Shown here piece by piece: positions 57,901-64,000 of a stretch of 64,000 bases of DNA (its first letter is position 1; each line of letters starts with the position of its first letter). The notes under the pieces are model-generated. The model was not told the DNA's origin, did not search any database, and saw only the letters and a list, made by a program, of their open reading frames with translations. The DNA is from Glandiceps talaboti (taxonomy: Eukaryota; Hemichordata; Enteropneusta; Spengelidae). The stretch lies in contig NC_135569.1 in NCBI RefSeq assembly GCF_964340395.1, forward strand, positions 1,459,342 through 1,523,341. Reading direction: 5' to 3'. The translations under genes were made by a program, and so were the position numbers.

Positions 57901-58700
57901 CAAAAAGAGGTGAGAAACCCACATTCACTTTTTCGTACACGAGATTGATTTATAGTGCATTTGAAAATCTGGGTGGAATTATAGTGCACATGATATCGAT
58001 AGGTACAGAGTTTTACGCCGTCAAGGCACTTTATATGATTTCTAGTAATCACTTCTTGAGATTTCAGGAACACAGGACTTATACGTCGTTATTTGGAAAA
58101 AGAACCAACATATCCATTAAATAATGTAAATAAATGATAACGTACAAAATATCCATCTGTTAGTTGTCGAGATAAAAACTTGCTACTCTGTTCGTATGCA
58201 TTCTCAATGATGTTTGCAACGTTTAAGTACCATATGGCAAGTAAACACACCTATATTTGCTTTACATGTGAGCTGATAAAACAGATATTTCGTTCACTCA
58301 AAATGGCAAGCATGTTGCAGTACACTCCTTACTTTGTTGCTTGGCTTAGAAGTTAGAGGTTAGAGGTTAGAGGTTAGCAATCATGCTTCTCCTGCTTGAC
58401 GATATGTCATCAGTTCAAAACGTTAAACATGAACTACTGCGTCAGTAAAATTCTTTTGAATAAAATAATGGATATCGGGTTATACATGACAATACTTTTA
58501 TACGTCCATCTTCCTCGATTGAACACATTACCAGTGAGCATTGTTTGATTCTTTATCAGTGGTATGGGGTCGTCAGAGGTGATCAGGATTAAAAGCTCTG
58601 CCAAACTCACTACCTCGATCAAAATTAATGAAATAAAGTAAACTGGATTACTGTAACATTTGATCTTCAGTTTGATAGTATCAGTACACAGATAAAGAAA

Positions 58701-58759
58701 AATGTAAGCAAAGTGAAGGTAGCAACCATCAAAGGTAGCAGTGTCAATTTCCTAAAATA
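58701..58759. repeat. Dispersed repeat R1, copy 2, abutting a CA-rich tract
   Basis: Nearly identical to 43013-43073 (differences such as GAAGGTAGC versus GAAGGAAGC and TTTCC versus TTCCC). It leads into ACAC-rich sequence. Confidence 0.9.
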
Positions 58760-58837
58760 CGTACACACCCACACACGCGTACACATCCACACACGTACGC
58801 TCGTGCAAACACACCACGACGATGAAAAAGACCACAG

Positions 58838-58899
58838 CGCACACACACACACACATACACACACACACACACACCACCACCACCACCACCACCACCACC

Positions 58900-58948
<49 letters not shown>

Positions 58949-58962
58949 GCAGCAGCAGTGGC
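58838..58962. repeat. (CA)n-(CAC)n-(CAA)n-(CAG)n compound tract
   Basis: A di- and trinucleotide mosaic with sharp transitions CA to CAC to AAC to AGC. Poly-His/poly-Gln frames are not supported as genes. Confidence 0.95.
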
Positions 58963-59909
58963 AAAAACGACAACTACAAAAACCATCAAATGGAAATAAA
59001 ACAAACACATAACACATATTTTGATGCAGAAGCTTGTTATACCCTTAGCATGCAGTCGACGGTTACGTATTGTTACAATATCCGATTATCTGTCATCTAC
59101 AGCAGATTATAAGTGGTATGTGACAAGTATGCATACCGCGTTTGTTTTACATATTGATCACCCATTCAAAAACGACAAAGGTGCAGCGATTAACTGATCT
59201 GCTGTTTGTATCGGACTGAAGAAATAGTACTTTATATTACATTGATTTAGCGATATGTTACAATTATTCAAATTTGTATAGCATGGAGGGAATATCGATT
59301 GTCGTTTATTTAACTTTTTGTACAAGGATCCAAAATGGCATGAGTTTGAATACTATAACCACTGACTGATAAATATTTGAAACTTCAGATTTACGACTCA
59401 ACCGCTCTAAAACCAACAATCATGTTATCTATAGAAATAACGTTTCTTTGCATAAAGCAACATATGTTCCTCTATTTTCAGAAGGTCACACACATAGTGA
59501 CATCACACGTTACAGCTACATTAACATAACGGTTTCAATGTATGAAGAGGACTGTCTATGTTTGTGAAAGGGATACTATTAGAGAGTTAGCTCAGATGGT
59601 ATTTACCTTTAGTTAACGTGCTATGTATATTCTCTCATTAGATTTGTAAAAAATCGCAGCATCGAGTTACATGAGCCTTGACACATTTGTATGTTTATTT
59701 TGCACTCGCAAATACCAGTGCTACTTAAATTGAAATATTTGCGTGATGCGGGAAAGGTGTGTCTATTGGTTTTTTGAAATGACTGATGGTCTCAAAGCTA
59801 TGGCAAGTACTAAACACGCTAATCTAACTATCAAGTCGAACAATTCGCTGGGGAGTCCTCATGAATTATGTATATGCAATGAAAAACAGAATCGGGAATA
59901 CAGAAATAC

Positions 59910-60075
59910 TTGTATGTATGTATGTATGTATGTATGTATGTATGTATGTATGTATGTATGTATGTATGTATGTATGTATGTTTGTATGTATGTATGTATG
60001 TATATATGTACGCACGCACGCACGCACGCACGTACGTACGTACGTATGTATGTATGTATGTATGTATGTATGTAT
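59910..60075. repeat. (ATGT)n-(ACGC)n-(GTAC)n microsatellite
   Basis: About 165 bp of tetranucleotide repeats with a central ACGC/ACGT block. Confidence 0.97.
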
Positions 60076-61951
60076 GGGTTGACAAGACTGTTTCTAAATC
60101 AACTTTACTTCTATTTCACAAACCTTACATTCATCAACTTTCCACTTTGTTTTAACCCGATTTTATTTTAAACATGGCAGTAGCTGATTATTTCTCTGAA
60201 ATTATCTGTTCAAACAAGTTGCAGCCCTTTCTTCCGTCATCAATCCATCAATGGACAAAATGACTTGGGTGCCAATGGTCTCATATGAAAGAGTTATACA
60301 CTACTTCATCAATATCAACGAGTCTCCATCGACTGCTGAAATGACCTCTATAATCCCAGTAATAAAAGTGATGGACTGTTACACAGTTTATGGTCAATAC
60401 AGAACAGTGTCCTACAAGGCCTGCCATTGTTAACAGTCACATATGAACTATTACCTATAAGTTATTATACCTCATGCTTTAATAGTTCCCCCGGTTACTA
60501 ACTATTGTGATACAGCGACAGATTTACTGCAAATTATGCTTTATAGCCGATGTTCATAATTGCAATTTTTTAAGGCACATAGCAACCGTGAATCCATACT
60601 TAGCATCATATTTAGGTGTCGTTTCTTGGCAATTACAATGTGATCTTTATTAGTAAATTTGATCGATTGGCATAAATAATTATTGTCACACATAAAATCA
60701 AAGACTAAAGAAATTGAATATTTATTTTATCAGTTAAAGATCCGGAAATTAGTATTTTAATATTATTTGCACTGTTCGCAATGTCAGATATATCAACGTT
60801 TAAAATTACGAACGTACTATATCATTATTATATCAACTCTAAACCTGACAAAACCAAGTATGAAATTCATACTCGTACTATGAACTAATTCATATTTCGA
60901 ATGACACAACAACGTAAACATTTCATTTAATTTCACAATTATGAAACTAATTACATTTATATGAATAATGGATTTTATTCGTTGCATTCCTAATCTAAAT
61001 AAATGTATTGAGTTGTAATTATATGGGCAATATTTGTGGTAGGTATCCACCATGAAACATAGACACTGCAAATGTAAGTTACAGATGCCCCTTTTCTGTA
61101 AGTAATCTTATATTATCTTATGTGTAATAAGATCACGTGCTATCGTGGGTCATACCATATTACACATTTTCTTGTAATACTGACCATGTTTTCATTTTTA
61201 AAGCTAGACTGTGTAATCGCTTGAGGGTTGGATCGGATGATTGAGAAAGTGGTTAATACGATTTTATATAAAGTTACAAAGGTTACAAAGAAACATATGT
61301 TTTATTCACACGCTAACGCCCTAGTGCCATTGCATGGATGCTTACCGTAAGTCGTTCTTGTATGTCTATCTAGTCCTACTATTTCCCTGTCATGACAACG
61401 CTTATTAGGTTATCCGATCACCATTTCTACATTTGTTTAGATTCGGAAGTCATTCGTGTTATCCCCAGGTTCATAACTTTTCAGGGACCTTGACTTCAAT
61501 ATATGTATAAAATGAATAATCATGTTATTACACATGGATTTTCTATGCACACTGTGCTTTCTTCTCATTCTTTAAGGTAAACCGATGCGAACCAGACACA
61601 TACAATAGATAATGTATCCATACACTTGTTTAACCTGACTCTGTTATGTTAGTCCCTCTGGTGTGTTAGGATGAGTGCACATCAGGGGCAACATCAGCCT
61701 ATGATACCTTGATAGACTGCAAAACGTGCTTGAAATGTCGACAAAGTAATTACGTATGATCAATCGGTCCCATTTTATCCCTCGAGTATTAACACAATCG
61801 ACCGTACAGCATCTTAGGTGTGACGATCAAACGTGAACTGAATCATGGTGATATTTATAAGGTTTCTTGATAGCGTGCCTTGGACAAAATGACTTTCAAA
61901 AAAGAGTGCTGATACTATACCACTTTAATATATTTTACTACATATTTGTTG

Positions 61952-61952
<1 letters not shown>

Positions 61953-62004
<52 letters not shown>

Positions 62005-62220
62005 TATACATACATACATACATACATACATACATACATACATACATACATGCATACATAATAAATACATGCATACATACATACATACATACACACACAT
62101 GCATGCATGCATGCATACATACATACATACATACATACATACATACATACATACATACATACATAGTACATACAGACATGTACATATACACACGTCAATA
62201 TAAATAAATAAATATATATA

Positions 62221-62302
<82 letters not shown>
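61953..62302. repeat. (CA)n-(ACAT)n-(AT)n compound microsatellite
   Basis: About 350 bp: CA dinucleotides, ACAT with GCAT blocks, then about 95 bp of AT. Confidence 0.97.
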
Positions 62303-62304
<2 letters not shown>

Positions 62305-62309
62305 ACAAA

Positions 62310-64000
62310 ACTCAACTCATAAGGGAGCTACAAGTTTTGACGATCAGTTTTACTAATCGAAATTAATTTAAGCCTGCAATAATAAGATGGCATAGTTCAA
62401 ATCTTTTTTGATACAAGATTAGGTTAATTGGTTCAATCACTGTCATTTATGTCATCTGCTAAGTTCTCTCTTCATATGTACAAGTAAATAATTGTCATTG
62501 ATGTTTACAATTTGATTTTAGTTATTGAAAAAATAGTCATCGTAGAAAGTCATAAAAAGGATAATTACTTTGAAAATAAAACTAGTTCGACCTCAGCTGG
62601 GATATAAGATTTGTACGCCAATAATATCTAATAATCGACCTTACAGGATTGATTGTATATGTATATGGATAATTGCTGCAAATTGTGATGGCTTTGACCT
62701 CTGCAGCAAAATAATTTACTCAAATAACATTGTGTTGTTTACTTTACAGAACTGGTAATAAAATGTACTGATGTTGACAATTTAAGAGTCCATTTTTATT
62801 AGTATTTTCAAAATTTGATTCTCGACTGTTTTGCTCTAGACCTTATACTGTTTATTTGCATCTTCATGAACCATTGCGCATTCTTGCAGCACTTCATTCA
62901 AATTATGACAATAGGGAACTTGCAAACCCGCCATGTTGAATGTTGCATCATGAAATATGTGATGATAAATACTAATCAATTAGTATTGTAAACAATGCTG
63001 ACACATTGTTTATAACCACAAATAATCAATGCATAGTCACCCTGACAATTGTGAGAGGTTAATTTTATCAGTAGCTCCAGATTAGGTATTACAATAACCA
63101 CAGATAATCCCACGGTCCTTTGCGTCTGAGCATGCTCAGTCAGGATTGCAAGATCCCTGTTCTATCAATATATTTATCTATTATCTTTGTCAGATAACCT
63201 CGTGAGGTAGAATAAACCTTAGAACTTTGGACAAACCTTGAATAATAGGTAGTAATAATTGAATTGATAGCGCTATTAAATATCCTATTTTAAAGTTAAA
63301 TAATAACATATGCCAGCGAGGGCATTGCGTTTAAAGAATACACATATACATATATGGATACAGGTCATTTATTGCAGTCCTTGGCCATCGGCCCAAAACG
63401 CAATACATTTATATAATTACATTCACATGTTATATGCAATTTAAAGTAGCTACACTACAAACAATCTGCTCCTTTCCCCAAAGAGCTTCGAAAAGAAATA
63501 CAGCAAAGATGTGTAAAATGTCTAATACACATAAACGACATCTCTTCAAAACAAAACTACGATCACATATTCCACACAATTGACTTGTTTTCTGAATTTC
63601 TGTTCTGGGTATTTTTCTCTGTTTTTTAAATAGATGTTATATCATTCCGAGTCACGTTATATATGTGCAATCTCAACTACCTGCATCCTTACAAAAGACA
63701 ACTCAGTCAATGACCTGACCACAATACTGCAGCAGTCCACACAACTGATATCATTTCAGAAATAACCTTTGTGGCTTTATGAATAACACGTTTCACACGC
63801 ACTATGTGTTAGGTAAACCGTCCTTATGGTTTTATTATTGCGTCACTGAGAAGAATATAGACGAACACATCCGGAAGGCTTGTAATGTTCAATGAAGTAT
63901 TGTGCAATAACGTGTATAATTCGTTTGTAGCTGTTCATGTAGAAAGGTTGTATAGTTACAATGATTTAGATTATATAAATATACCACGACAATAATGTAT
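62310..64000. other. Right-end intergenic sequence, no gene recognised
   Basis: AT-rich, no exon-like conservation or RNA gene recognised on either strand. Confidence 0.55.

Larger units (their letters stand above)
50020..58690. other. Intergenic region, no gene recognised
   Basis: AT-rich sequence, no convincing exon. It holds an (AT)n tract at 53905-53984, an (ATGT)n tract at 54845-54910 and a short 'TTAGAGG' repeat at about 58350. Confidence 0.6.

Noticed and set aside
59580-59640. A-box-like 'GTTAGCTCAGATGG' as a tRNA gene
   Set aside because: No B box or cloverleaf follows within the required distance.

Overview
This is a eukaryotic (metazoan) window. GT-AG introns, symmetric phase-1 exons, animal extracellular domains (C-type lectin, astacin, thrombospondin type 1, LamG, EGF), two class A GPCRs, a tRNA-derived SINE and abundant microsatellites all point to an AT-rich marine invertebrate genome. 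A hemichordate, cephalochordate or lophotrochozoan would all fit; the sequence alone does not settle which.

Left part (about 1-29,830, minus strand): one long multi-exon gene occupies almost half the window. I could chain 31 exons with matching reading phases from a signal-peptide exon at 29,735-29,825 down to 505-734; the 3' end lies beyond the left edge. The deduced order is signal peptide, three C-type lectin domains, astacin propeptide, RRRR cleavage site, astacin zinc metalloprotease, TSP1, Cys-rich WSC-like domain, eight more TSP1 repeats, 24-nt micro-exon, LamG-like, EGF-like, second LamG-like (continuing). This is about 1,800 residues so far and reads as a secreted mosaic matrix or immune-type protease. 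Its introns hold minisatellites, MITE-like foldbacks, a SINE, LINE-like tails and microsatellites.

Middle (about 29.8-44.9 kb): a 1.9-kb terminal-inverted-repeat element with a 5-bp target duplication lies at 30,276-32,183. A very large (ACAT)n array follows, then an intronless EamA/DMT-family transporter gene (35,528-36,592, plus). The next 8 kb is gene-poor with microsatellites, a tRNA-Gly-derived sequence and diverged tandem repeats.

Right part (44.9-49.75 kb, plus): two unrelated class A GPCR genes lie in tandem. The first (44,903-46,024) is a single-exon, 5-HT6-like receptor in which the amine-binding Asp3.32 is Asn. The second (47,304-49,749) has two exons, an NRF motif in place of DRY and melatonin-receptor-like features; its intron holds a roughly 190-bp near-perfect palindrome.

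From about 50 kb to the end I see no convincing exon, only a SINE fragment, microsatellites and a dispersed repeat that also occurs at 43 kb. All assignments were made by eye from conceptual translation; exon limits are inferred from splice consensus and phase.
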